Notes under the pieces: model-generated | Told to the model about the DNA's origin: nothing | Databases searched by the model: none | Seen by the model: only the letters and a program-made list of their open reading frames with translations | Origin: DASQPJ01 sp036268355 | GTDB taxonomy: Bacteria; Actinomycetota; Actinomycetes; Sporichthyales; Sporichthyaceae | NCBI GenBank assembly: GCA_036268355.1 | Contig: DATAUG010000036.1 | Location: 1-64,000 of the forward strand | Direction of reading: 5' to 3' | Length of the DNA stretch: 64,000 nucleotides | Translations under genes and position numbers: made by a program | In this document: piece after piece, positions 28,066 to 35,533 of the stretch | How positions within the stretch are numbered: the stretch's first letter is position 1 | Layout of the letters: each line of letters starts with the position of its first letter

Positions 28066-28238
28066 GAGCGCGAAGCGACGCGGAGCGTCGCAATGTGACG
28101 ACCGCCGCCGACTCGGTCCGCGCTCTCCGCGGACATGGTTCTCCTGAGGGCGCGGTCCGAGCGCGAAGCGACGCGAAGCGACGCAATGTAACGACCGCCG
28201 CCGACTCGGTCCGCGCTCTCCGCGGACATAAGTCACCC
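28066..28238. repeat. 93-bp tandem duplication between bldN-like and rsbN-like genes
   Basis: Unit 1 spans 28066-28158 and unit 2 28159-28238 (end truncated). Shared words include GAGCGCGAAGCGACGCG at the start, CGACCGCCGCCGACTCGGTC, and CGCGCTCTCCGCGGACAT, which contains a small hairpin. The period is a multiple of three, so open frames on the minus strand repeat as well. Confidence 0.85.
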
Positions 28239-28251
28239 GAGAAGGCGGCCG

Positions 28252-29016
28252 TCACGCGGTTTCTTCCGGCATCAGGGCCGCCAGCGTGCGCACCGCCCGG
28301 TACTGCAGCGTCTTGACCGCACCCTCGTTCTTGCCCATGATCCGAGCCGTCTCGGCAACGGACAGGCCCTGCAGGAACCGCAGCACCAGGCACTCCTGCT
28401 GCTGCGGGTTCAGTCGTTTCAGGGCTTCCAGCAGCGCCGAGTTGGTCCAGGCCCGCATCACGGCGTGCTCCGGACCCTCGGCGGTGTCGCCACCCTCGGC
28501 GGCGACCATGTCGGCGGTGGTGATCTCCAACCGGAATCGGCTGGACTTGTAGTGGTCGGCGACCAGGTTGCGCGCGATCGTCACCAACCAGGCCCCGAAG
28601 TCGCGGCCCTGCCAGGTGAACGTCCCGATCCGGCGCAAGGCCCGCAGGAAGGTCTCACTGGTCAAGTCCTCGGCCAGTTGGCGGGAGCCCACCCGGTAGT
28701 ACACGTAGCGGTAGATGGTGTCCAGGTAGCGGTCGTAGAGCGCGGCGAAGGCCTCGGTGTCGCCCGTCTTGGCCGCCTCGACCAGCTGGCCGACGCGCCC
28801 GAACCCGTGATCCGCCTGCTCCACCGGGGGAGCCGGGGCCGGGACCCCGTAGACCGCCGAGGCCCGTGCGGCGCCCGCGCTGACGCTGAGCAGCAACTGG
28901 GGACCGCGCGGCTCGGGCGGAAGGCCGACCCGCCCGCTGCCGGGGCCCTGGTGTGCCAGGTGCACGGCCGCACACAGACCGGGCAGGCCTGGCGCGGGCG
29001 ACGGCGATCGGTACAT
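28252..29016 (-). CDS. ECF RNA polymerase sigma factor, BldN-like
   Basis: 254 aa. Region 2 starts at LVEAAKTGDTEAFAALYDRY and includes YRVGSRQLAEDLTSETFLRALRR and TFTWQGRDFGAWLVTIARNL; region 4 is LNPQQQECLVLRFLQGLSVAETARIMGKNEG. These blocks are nearly those of streptomycete BldN, the sigma factor for aerial development genes. As in BldN there is a long N-terminal extension (about 75 residues, Ala/Pro/Gly-rich), which in Streptomyces is a pro-sequence removed by proteolysis. The rsbN-like anti-sigma gene lies downstream on the same strand. The 390 bases upstream are gene-free and presumably carry its promoter. Confidence 0.88.
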   Translation of the reverse strand: MYRSPSPAPGLPGLCAAVHLAHQGPGSGRVGLPPEPRGPQLLLSVSAGAARASAVYGVPAPAPPVEQADHGFGRVGQLVEAAKTGDTEAFAALYDRYLDTIYRYVYYRVGSRQLAEDLTSETFLRALRRIGTFTWQGRDFGAWLVTIARNLVADHYKSSRFRLEITTADMVAAEGGDTAEGPEHAVMRAWTNSALLEALKRLNPQQQECLVLRFLQGLSVAETARIMGKNEGAVKTLQYRAVRTLAALMPEETA

Positions 29017-29408
29017 GGCTCCCCGGGCGGACGGCGGCGGACGGGCAACTCGGGTCTGGATCCGCTGTAGTTGTGGCGGCTTCCGGACCGTTCACCGGCT
29101 ACGGGTACCGGTGGACGGCATCTGTTCAGCCGCAGTTTTCACTGTCGGCGTACCGGCCGTCCAGCGGTCTTCGGGACCTCTGTGACGTATCGGTCGAGCC
29201 GACACCTGCTGATTTGTTGGCCTCCTGGCCGGCCTGCGGGCATTGCGTCCGCGTGCGGCTCATTCGACCAACGTTTGTGATGGTAGGCGCGGATTCGGAC
29301 GTCGAACAGATTTTGTGGACGAACCTTGACCATTGCCGCCGGCCGTTACCAATCAGTACGAACCGGGACGCCGACGCGGCTGCCCCGGCGGCTGCGTCGC
29401 GATCTTGA
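29017..29408 (-). promoter_or_regulatory. Upstream region of the BldN-like sigma gene
   Basis: 392 bases with no credible gene. It lies upstream of the sigma gene and downstream of the SerB1-like gene (both minus strand) and is less G+C-rich than coding DNA. I see no operator I can name with confidence. Confidence 0.35.
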
Positions 29409-30281
29409 TCAGTATTGCCGGCGGCGGGCCACCGATGCCGCGGCGGCGATTCCGCCGGCAAGTGCCCCGGCCCCGGCCGCGGTCGGCAGGCCGATCTTCG
29501 CCGCCTTTCGGGTGGTCCGGTAATCCCGGATTCGCCAGCCGTTCGATTTCGCGTGCGCCCGCAGTTCGGCATCCGGATTGACCGCGCACGGGTGTCCGAC
29601 CAGCTCCAGCATCGGTATGTCGTTCGCCGAGTCGCTGTACGCCGAGCAGCGCTCCAGGTCCAGGTGCTCGACGGCGGCCAGCGCCCTGATCGCCTCGGCC
29701 TTGGCCGGCCCGTGCAGCGGCCGGCCGTGCAGGCGTCCGGTGTACGTGCCGTCCGTGATCTCGGCCACGGTGCCCAGCGCGCCGGTGAGGCCCAGCCGGT
29801 CGGCGATGGTTCGGGCCAGCTCGACCGGCGAGGCGGTGACCAACCACACCCGCTGGCCGGCGTGCAGATGCATCTGGGTCAACGCCCGGGTGCCCGGCCA
29901 AATTCGTTTGGAGATCAATTCGTCGAAGATCTCCTCGCCGATCTGTTGGATTTCCTCCACCCGGCGACCCTCGATGAAGGAAAGCGCGGTTGTCTGGGCC
30001 GAATTCATGTGGCCCATGTCCTCGGCGCCACCCACGACGAACTTCAGTTGCATGAGAGCAAATCGTGCAATGTCACGATTTGTCAGAAATCTTCGCGCGT
30101 AGAGGCCGCGTGCCAGGTGAAAGATCGAGGCACCGCGCACGACGGTGTTGTCGACGTCGAAGAAGGCTGCGGCGCTCGGGTCCGGGGCATGACGACGGGC
30201 GGGGGCGGGCAACGGCCGCGGGACCGTTGCCAGAACGGGACCGACGCGTGCGCCGGTCGCCGGTGCAGGGCTGCCAACCAT
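29409..30281 (-). CDS. HAD-IB family phosphatase, SerB1-like
   Basis: 290-aa haloacid-dehalogenase-superfamily hydrolase. Motif I is FFDVDNTVVRG near residue 40, motif II WLVTASP, and motif III with the acidic pair is YSDSANDIPMLELVG. After about residue 255 comes a basic and hydrophobic tail (IGLPTAAGAGALAGGIAAAASVARRR), which could be a C-terminal membrane anchor. It resembles mycobacterial SerB1 (Rv0505c), also located between the Rv0500-0502 block and the hem genes. Phosphoserine as substrate is not established. Confidence 0.85.
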   Translation of the reverse strand: MVGSPAPATGARVGPVLATVPRPLPAPARRHAPDPSAAAFFDVDNTVVRGASIFHLARGLYARRFLTNRDIARFALMQLKFVVGGAEDMGHMNSAQTTALSFIEGRRVEEIQQIGEEIFDELISKRIWPGTRALTQMHLHAGQRVWLVTASPVELARTIADRLGLTGALGTVAEITDGTYTGRLHGRPLHGPAKAEAIRALAAVEHLDLERCSAYSDSANDIPMLELVGHPCAVNPDAELRAHAKSNGWRIRDYRTTRKAAKIGLPTAAGAGALAGGIAAAASVARRRQY

Positions 30282-30395
30282 CGTGCTCGAGCCTAACCCG
30301 AGGCCCCGTGCCCTCCGTCCGGTTGTCGGTACTCCTCGGGCGAACGGCCGGCGAACTCCTGCGTCGGCGCCGCGGGGCCGGCAGACTCCCCCGAC

Positions 30396-31904
30396 GTGAC
30401 CCCCGCGCCCGGTGCCAACCTTGCCGATCTGGTCCACTCCGCCGCCTCGCGCGTGCCCGATCGGGCCGCTTTCGTTTCGGGCACCACCCGGCTGACCTGG
30501 GCGGATCTGGACGGCCGGGTCGATGATCTGGCGCGCGCGCTGGTGCTTCGCGATCTGCGTCCGACCGACCGGGTCGGGTTGGCCGCGGCCGGCGCGGTCG
30601 AGTTCACGACGGCCTACCTGGCCGCGCTGCGTGCCGGGCTGATCGTCGTACCGCTCGACCACACCGCGGCCGCGCCGGAGATCACGGCCACCCTGCGCTG
30701 GACCACCGCCCGGCTGCTGATGGTCGACGGGCGAACCGCGGCCACCGGAACCGCCGCGGCGGGCGCGCTGCGCGGGCCCGGCGCGGGTGCGGACGTGCTG
30801 GTGCTCGAGGCGGACGGGCTCGTCGGGGTCGCGCCGGCCGAGGAGCTGCGCAGCCGGGTCGACTACGGCGGCGAGGGCATCGCGGTGCTGCTGGAGACTG
30901 CCGGCACCGGCGGACGACCCAAGCGCGCGATGCTCTCCCACCGCGCGCTGTTGGCCAACCTGGAGCAGTGCGCCGCGCTCGACCCGGCGCCGGTGAGCGA
31001 CGCGGACACGGTGCTGCTGGCCCTGCCGCTGTTCGGCGTGTTCGGGCTCAACGCGGTGCTGGGGCACGCCCTGTACGCGGGCGCCACGATGGTGGTCGCG
31101 CACGACCTGGATCCGGGGGCGTCGTTGGACCTCATCGCCCGGGAGGGCGTGACCAGCGTCGCGGGGACCCCGGCGATGTTCGCCGCCTGGGTGACCCAAC
31201 CGGAGGCACGGGCCGCGCTGGCCGGCGTCCGGGTGCTGATGAGCGGCTCCGCGCCGTTGCTGCCGGCGGCCGTCGAGGCGTTCCGGACGGCGACCGGTAA
31301 GACCGTCCGGCAGGGCTACGGGCTGACCGAGGGCGCGCCGGTGGTGTCGGCGTCGCTGCGGGCCAAGCCGAATTCGGTCGGACGGCCGCTGGCCGGGGTC
31401 GAGACCCGACTGCTCGACGCCGCGGGCGCACCGGTGGCCGAGGGCGACCCCGGTGAGCTGTGGATCCGCGGCGCCAACCTGTTCTCCGGATACTGGCCCG
31501 ACGGCAGCGGGGGACCGGGCCGCGACGGCTGGTACGCGACCGGCGATGTCGGCTGGGCGGACTCCGACGGCGATCTGTTCATGGTCAGTCAGCGGCCCGA
31601 CGTCATCGTGGTCAGCGGCTTCCCGGTCTACCCGCGCGAGGTCGAGGAGGTTGTCTGCGAGCACCCGGAGGTGTCGGAGGCCGCCGTGGTGGGCGTGCCG
31701 GACCCGGCGGCCGGGCAGGCGGTCAAGCTGTTCGTGGTCGCCGCCGCGGGCGCGAGCCCGGACGCCGAGGCGATCCGCGCCTGGTGCGCGGAACGGCTGG
31801 GCCGGTTCAAGATCCCGCGGCACGTCGAGTTCGTGGCGGACCTGCCTCGCTCCAGCGCGGGCCGGCTCGCCCGTGGGCGGCTGCGTGGGGAGGCGGGCGA
31901 ATGA
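30396..31904 (+). CDS. AMP-dependent synthetase/ligase homologue with degenerate active site
   Basis: 502-aa ANL-superfamily protein. The P-loop reads ETAGTGGRPKRAMLSH instead of TSGTTGxPK, the A5 motif QGYGLTEGAP is intact, A7 is WYATGDVG, and the A8 hinge region reads SQRPDVIVVSGFPVYPREVEE. In the C-terminal A10 motif the usual catalytic lysine (SGKxxR) is replaced: SSAGRLARGRL carries Arg. It may therefore lack normal adenylation chemistry. Related proteins are long-chain acyl-CoA ligases. GTG 30396 is the likely start. Its stop overlaps the glutaredoxin-like gene by 4 bases. Confidence 0.8.
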   Translation: MTPAPGANLADLVHSAASRVPDRAAFVSGTTRLTWADLDGRVDDLARALVLRDLRPTDRVGLAAAGAVEFTTAYLAALRAGLIVVPLDHTAAAPEITATLRWTTARLLMVDGRTAATGTAAAGALRGPGAGADVLVLEADGLVGVAPAEELRSRVDYGGEGIAVLLETAGTGGRPKRAMLSHRALLANLEQCAALDPAPVSDADTVLLALPLFGVFGLNAVLGHALYAGATMVVAHDLDPGASLDLIAREGVTSVAGTPAMFAAWVTQPEARAALAGVRVLMSGSAPLLPAAVEAFRTATGKTVRQGYGLTEGAPVVSASLRAKPNSVGRPLAGVETRLLDAAGAPVAEGDPGELWIRGANLFSGYWPDGSGGPGRDGWYATGDVGWADSDGDLFMVSQRPDVIVVSGFPVYPREVEEVVCEHPEVSEAAVVGVPDPAAGQAVKLFVVAAAGASPDAEAIRAWCAERLGRFKIPRHVEFVADLPRSSAGRLARGRLRGEAGE

Positions 31905-32185
31905 CCGGGGCGGCGGGCGCGGTCCGGGTGACCCTGCTGTCCAAGCCGGGCTGCCATCTGTGCGACGACGCGCGCGAGGTGATCGCGGCGGTTGCCGGCG
32001 AGCTCGGCGTGGCTTGGTCGGAGGTCGACATCACCTCCGACGAGGAATTGCTGAGCCGTTGGTGGGAGCAGATCCCGGTGACTCTGGTGGACGGTGTCCA
32101 GCATGATTTCTGGCGGGTTGACCCGAATCGGCTGCGCACGGCCTTGCTCGGCACCGGTGGTCTGAACAGTGCTGGATACGCATGA
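31901..32185 (+). CDS. Glutaredoxin-like thioredoxin-fold protein
   Basis: 94-aa protein with a CHLC redox motif in LLSKPGCHLCDDAREVI and the cis-proline loop QIPVTLVDG. This DUF836-type short thioredoxin fold is found just upstream of rex and hemA in many actinobacteria (Rv0508 in mycobacteria). ATG 31901 overlaps the stop of the ligase gene (ATGA), implying coupled translation. A role in thiol redox chemistry is likely; the partner is unknown. Confidence 0.88.
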   Translation: MTGAAGAVRVTLLSKPGCHLCDDAREVIAAVAGELGVAWSEVDITSDEELLSRWWEQIPVTLVDGVQHDFWRVDPNRLRTALLGTGGLNSAGYA

Positions 32186-32262
32186 CCGCCGGCCGCGCGC
32201 CGCTGATGTACGGGGCGCGCCTGCGTTCGTCTCGTATCGTGAGACCACCGGTCGCCGGAAGT

Positions 32263-32280
32263 TTGTTCCCGCGTTCACAA
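32263..32280 (+). promoter_or_regulatory. Probable Rex operator upstream of rex
   Basis: TTGTTCCCGCGTTCACAA lies 46 bases before the rex start. The right half TTCACAA matches the Rex consensus TTGTGAAnnnnTTCACAA exactly; the left half differs at positions 5-7. Autoregulation of rex-hem operons by Rex is known in Streptomyces. Confidence 0.6.
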
Positions 32281-32326
32281 GTGCTTACTCTGGCGTCCGC
32301 CCCGAGGAACTCCGACCGGAGGCCAG

Positions 32327-33091
32327 TTGAGCGAGAGTCGCGTCAGTCCCGGGCCGCCAGGCCCCCTGCCGATCCCTGCCCGGGCGCGGTCTTCCCGGCG
32401 TATCGGGCTGCCCGACGCTACCGTCGCCCGACTGCCGGAGTACCTGCGCGCGTTACTGGCGTGCGCCGAGCGGGGAGTGCCGACCGTCTCCTCCGAATCG
32501 CTCGCGGCGGCAACCGGGGTGAACTCCGCCAAGCTGCGCAAGGACCTGTCCTACCTGGGCTCCTACGGCATCCGGGGCGTCGGGTACGACGTCGAGTACC
32601 TGGTCCGGCAGATCTCCCGGGAGCTGGGCCTCACCCAGGACTGGGCCGTGGCGATCATCGGTGTCGGTTCGTTGGGCCACGCCCTGGCGAACTACAAGGG
32701 CTTCTCCTCACGTGGTTTCCGAATCGTGGCGCTGATCGACGCCGACCCCTCGCGGGTCGGCGAAAGCCTGGCCGGCGTGACGATCGAACCGCTGGCCGAC
32801 CTGGAACGGGTCGTGGCCGGCCGCGGGGTCTCGATAGGCGTCATCGCGACCCCGGCCGGGGCGGCGCAGTCGGTGTGCGACCGGCTGGTCCGTGCCGGGG
32901 TGACGAGCATCCTCAACTTCGCGCCGGTCCTGCTGTCCGTTCCGTCCGGGGTCGACGTACGCAAGGTCGACCTGTCGTTGGAGCTGCAGATCCTGGCCTG
33001 TCACGCCCAGCGCAAGGCGATGGGACAACAGCTGACCTCCGATTTGGCACCCGACACGTCGGTCGGCGAGCCGGTGGCGGTGGCACCGTGA
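32327..33091 (+). CDS. rex: Redox-sensing transcriptional repressor Rex
   Basis: Senses the NADH/NAD+ ratio and represses respiratory and heme genes when NADH is high. The 254-aa protein has an N-terminal winged helix (LPEYLRALLACAERGVPTVS, VNSAKLRKDLSYLGSYG) and a Rossmann domain with IIGVGSLGHALANY and VALIDADPSRVG; the C-terminal helix SLELQILACHAQRKA swaps domains in the dimer. The TTG start at 32327 follows CGGAGG. Located just upstream of hemA as in Streptomyces, where rex and hem genes form one Rex-controlled operon. Confidence 0.96.
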   Translation: MSESRVSPGPPGPLPIPARARSSRRIGLPDATVARLPEYLRALLACAERGVPTVSSESLAAATGVNSAKLRKDLSYLGSYGIRGVGYDVEYLVRQISRELGLTQDWAVAIIGVGSLGHALANYKGFSSRGFRIVALIDADPSRVGESLAGVTIEPLADLERVVAGRGVSIGVIATPAGAAQSVCDRLVRAGVTSILNFAPVLLSVPSGVDVRKVDLSLELQILACHAQRKAMGQQLTSDLAPDTSVGEPVAVAP

Positions 33092-33138
33092 GCGAGCGCA
33101 ACGAGCGAACCGATGTCACAGTGCCCGCCATATTTCGC

Positions 33139-33162
33139 GTGCACCGTCCGTGGATGGTGCAC
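33139..33162 (+). promoter_or_regulatory. Hairpin covering the hemA ribosome-binding site
   Basis: GTGCACCGTC pairs with GATGGTGCAC around a 4-base loop (10 bp including a G-U pair). The 3' arm contains GGATGG, the only Shine-Dalgarno-like sequence before the hemA GTG at 33165, so the fold would mask it. Confidence 0.5.
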
Positions 33163-33164
33163 CA

Positions 33165-34586
33165 GTGAGTGTTCTGGTCATGGGGCTGTCGCACCGGACC
33201 GGCCCGGTAAGCGTGCTGGAGCGGGTCACGATCGGCGGCGACGCATTGATCAAGCTGATCACCGACGCCGCGGCGGCCGAGCACATCGGGGAGATCGCGG
33301 TGCTCTCGACGTGCAACCGGGTCGAGCTGTACGCCGATGTCGACAAGTTCCACGGTGGCCTGGCGGACCTCTCCGAGCTGCTCTGCCGGCACAGCGGGCT
33401 GGGGCTGGAGGAACTGCGCCCGTACCTGTACGTCCACTACGAGGACCGCGCCGTCCAGCACCTGTTCTCGGTGGCCGCCGGCCTGGACTCGATGGTGGTC
33501 GGGGAGAGCGAGATCGTCGGCCAGGTGCGCAGCGCGCTGGCACAGGCCCAGGAGCTGGGCACGGTCGGCCGGGTGCTGAACGAACTCGTGCAGCACGCCC
33601 TGCGGGTCGGCAAACTCGCCCGGGCCACCACCGGCATCGGTGCGGCCGGCCGATCGGTGGTCGAGGTGGCGGTGGAGCAGGCCGCCGCCGCGCTGAACGG
33701 GCTGGGGGAGCGCCGCGCCCTGGTCATCGGCGCCGGGTCGATGAGTTCGCTGGCTGCCACCTCGCTGTGCCGCGCGGGGATCGGCGAACTGGCCGTCGCC
33801 AACCGCACCCTGGCCCGGGCCCAACGCCTGGCCGCGGACCTCGGGGGCCGGGCGATCCCGATGGCGGCGGTGCCCGACGAACTGGCCCTGGCCGACCTGG
33901 TCATCTGCTGCACCGGCGCGACCGAGCAGGTCATCGGGGCGATCGAGCTGGCCGCCGCGCTGGCCCGCAGACCGGACCGCCAGATGGTCGTCGTGGACCT
34001 GGCCATGCCGCGCGACGTGGATCCCGCGGCCGCCGAGTTGCCCGGACTGCATCTCATCGACCTGACCGCGTTGGCCGCAGTGGACGTCGCGGCGGGCAGC
34101 CCGGCGGAGGTGGAGGCGGCTCGGCGGATCGTGGCCGCCGAGGTCGCCGTTTACTCGGCGGAGCAGCGGGCCTCGCACGTCGCCCCGACGGTGGCGGCCT
34201 TGCGCACGATGGCCGACGAGGTCGTCGCCGCGGAGATGCTGCGGTTGTCCGGGCGGTTGCCGAGCCTCGACCCGCGCGCCCGCGAGGAGATCACGCGGAC
34301 GGTCCGCCGGGTGGTGGACAAGCTGCTGCACGGCCCGACCGTGCGGGTCAAGGAACTGGCCGGCGGCCCGGACGGCCACGCCTACGCGGCGGCCCTGCGC
34401 GAGCTGTTCGATCTCGACCGAAACGCGGTGGAGGCCGTGACCCGGGCCGACCTGGCCGCCACCGCGAGCGACCGCGACGAGCAACAAGCACCGACGACCG
34501 AGGAGCAGGAGCGAGCATTGAACGTCGCCCTGCTCGACGTCGACCTCGGCGGTCTGCCGCCGACGGCCGGTCTGGGCCTGCGGTGA
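33165..34586 (+). CDS. hemA: Glutamyl-tRNA reductase
   Basis: First committed enzyme of C5 heme synthesis, reducing Glu-tRNA to glutamate-1-semialdehyde. 473 aa. With the start at GTG 33165 the catalytic cysteine in LSTCNRVELY is residue 50, its canonical position, which decides the start over GTG 33150. SMVVGESEIVGQVR, the NADPH-binding VIGAGSMSSLAA and a C-terminal dimerisation helix region are present. Its stop overlaps the hemC GTG (GTGA). Expression is probably limited by Rex through the upstream operon promoter. Confidence 0.96.
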   Translation: MSVLVMGLSHRTGPVSVLERVTIGGDALIKLITDAAAAEHIGEIAVLSTCNRVELYADVDKFHGGLADLSELLCRHSGLGLEELRPYLYVHYEDRAVQHLFSVAAGLDSMVVGESEIVGQVRSALAQAQELGTVGRVLNELVQHALRVGKLARATTGIGAAGRSVVEVAVEQAAAALNGLGERRALVIGAGSMSSLAATSLCRAGIGELAVANRTLARAQRLAADLGGRAIPMAAVPDELALADLVICCTGATEQVIGAIELAAALARRPDRQMVVVDLAMPRDVDPAAAELPGLHLIDLTALAAVDVAAGSPAEVEAARRIVAAEVAVYSAEQRASHVAPTVAALRTMADEVVAAEMLRLSGRLPSLDPRAREEITRTVRRVVDKLLHGPTVRVKELAGGPDGHAYAAALRELFDLDRNAVEAVTRADLAATASDRDEQQAPTTEEQERALNVALLDVDLGGLPPTAGLGLR

Positions 34587-35533
34587 ACACCCCGTTGCGG
34601 TTGGGCACCCGGGGCAGCGTGCTGGCCGTGGCGCAGGCCGAGGATGTCGCCGCCGCCTTCACGGCCGCCACCGGACGGCCGGTCGAGCTCGTCCGGATCA
34701 GCACCGCGGGCGACACCTCCACCGAGCCGCTGGACCGGATCGGGGGCACCGGGGTGTTCGTCGGTGCACTGCGCGAGGCGCTGCGGGCGGGGGAGATAGA
34801 CGCTGCCGTGCACTCGCTGAAGGACCTGCCGACCCAGCCTGCCGCCGGACTCGTGGTGGCCGCGGTCCCGCCGCGTGCGGACGCCCGGGACGCGTTGGTC
34901 GCCCGGGGCGGTGCGACGCTTGGGGAGCTGCGTACGGGCGCCCGGGTGGGAACCGGCTCACCGCGGCGCGCGGCGCAGTTGCTCGCGCTCGGGTTCGGGC
35001 TGGACGTCGTGCCGATCCGGGGCAATGTCGACACCCGGCTGCGGAAGGTCGCCGGCGGGGAGCTGGACGCCGTGGTGCTGGCGCGGGCCGGCCTGCTGCG
35101 CCTGCGCCGGCAGGACGAGATCACCGAGGTGATCGACCCGCTGCTGATGCTGCCCGCCCCGGGGCAGGGTGCGCTGGCGATCGAGTGCCGGGAGCCGGTC
35201 GACGTCGCGACGAAGGAACTGTTCGAAGCGCTGGCCCGGCTGGAGGATTCCGACAGCCGGATCGTGGTGGATGCCGAACGGACCCTGCTCGCCACGCTCG
35301 AGGCCGGGTGCTCCGCACCGGTCGGGGCGCTGGGCGAGGCGATCGCCGGCGACGAGGAGTACGAGGCGGAGATCTACATACGTGCCGTCGTGTGCAGCCC
35401 GGACGGGTCGCACAGCGTACGGCTGTCGACCAGTGGGCCGCTCGCCGAGGCGGACTCCCTGGCCCGAAAGTTGGCCGAGGAGATGCTCGCCGAAGGCGCC
35501 GAAGCTCTGATGCAGAAGGAGCCCGACTCATGA
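34583..35533 (+). CDS. hemC: Porphobilinogen deaminase (hydroxymethylbilane synthase)
   Basis: Polymerises four porphobilinogens. 316 aa; signature blocks are LRLGTRGSVLAVAQAEDVA, HSLKDLPTQPAAGL, GTGSPRRAAQLLA, PIRGNVDTRLRKV, LPAPGQGALAIECRE and the dipyrromethane-cofactor cysteine in LEAGCSAPVGA. The GTG start overlaps the hemA stop, and its stop overlaps the hemD ATG by 3 bases (ATGA), so hemA-hemC-hemD are translationally coupled. Confidence 0.97.
   Translation: MNTPLRLGTRGSVLAVAQAEDVAAAFTAATGRPVELVRISTAGDTSTEPLDRIGGTGVFVGALREALRAGEIDAAVHSLKDLPTQPAAGLVVAAVPPRADARDALVARGGATLGELRTGARVGTGSPRRAAQLLALGFGLDVVPIRGNVDTRLRKVAGGELDAVVLARAGLLRLRRQDEITEVIDPLLMLPAPGQGALAIECREPVDVATKELFEALARLEDSDSRIVVDAERTLLATLEAGCSAPVGALGEAIAGDEEYEAEIYIRAVVCSPDGSHSVRLSTSGPLAEADSLARKLAEEMLAEGAEALMQKEPDS

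Noticed and set aside
27942..28229. Minus-strand frame with repeated MSAESADRVGGGR peptide
   Set aside because: It arises because the 93-bp DNA repeat is a multiple of three; no ribosome site or homology supports a gene.
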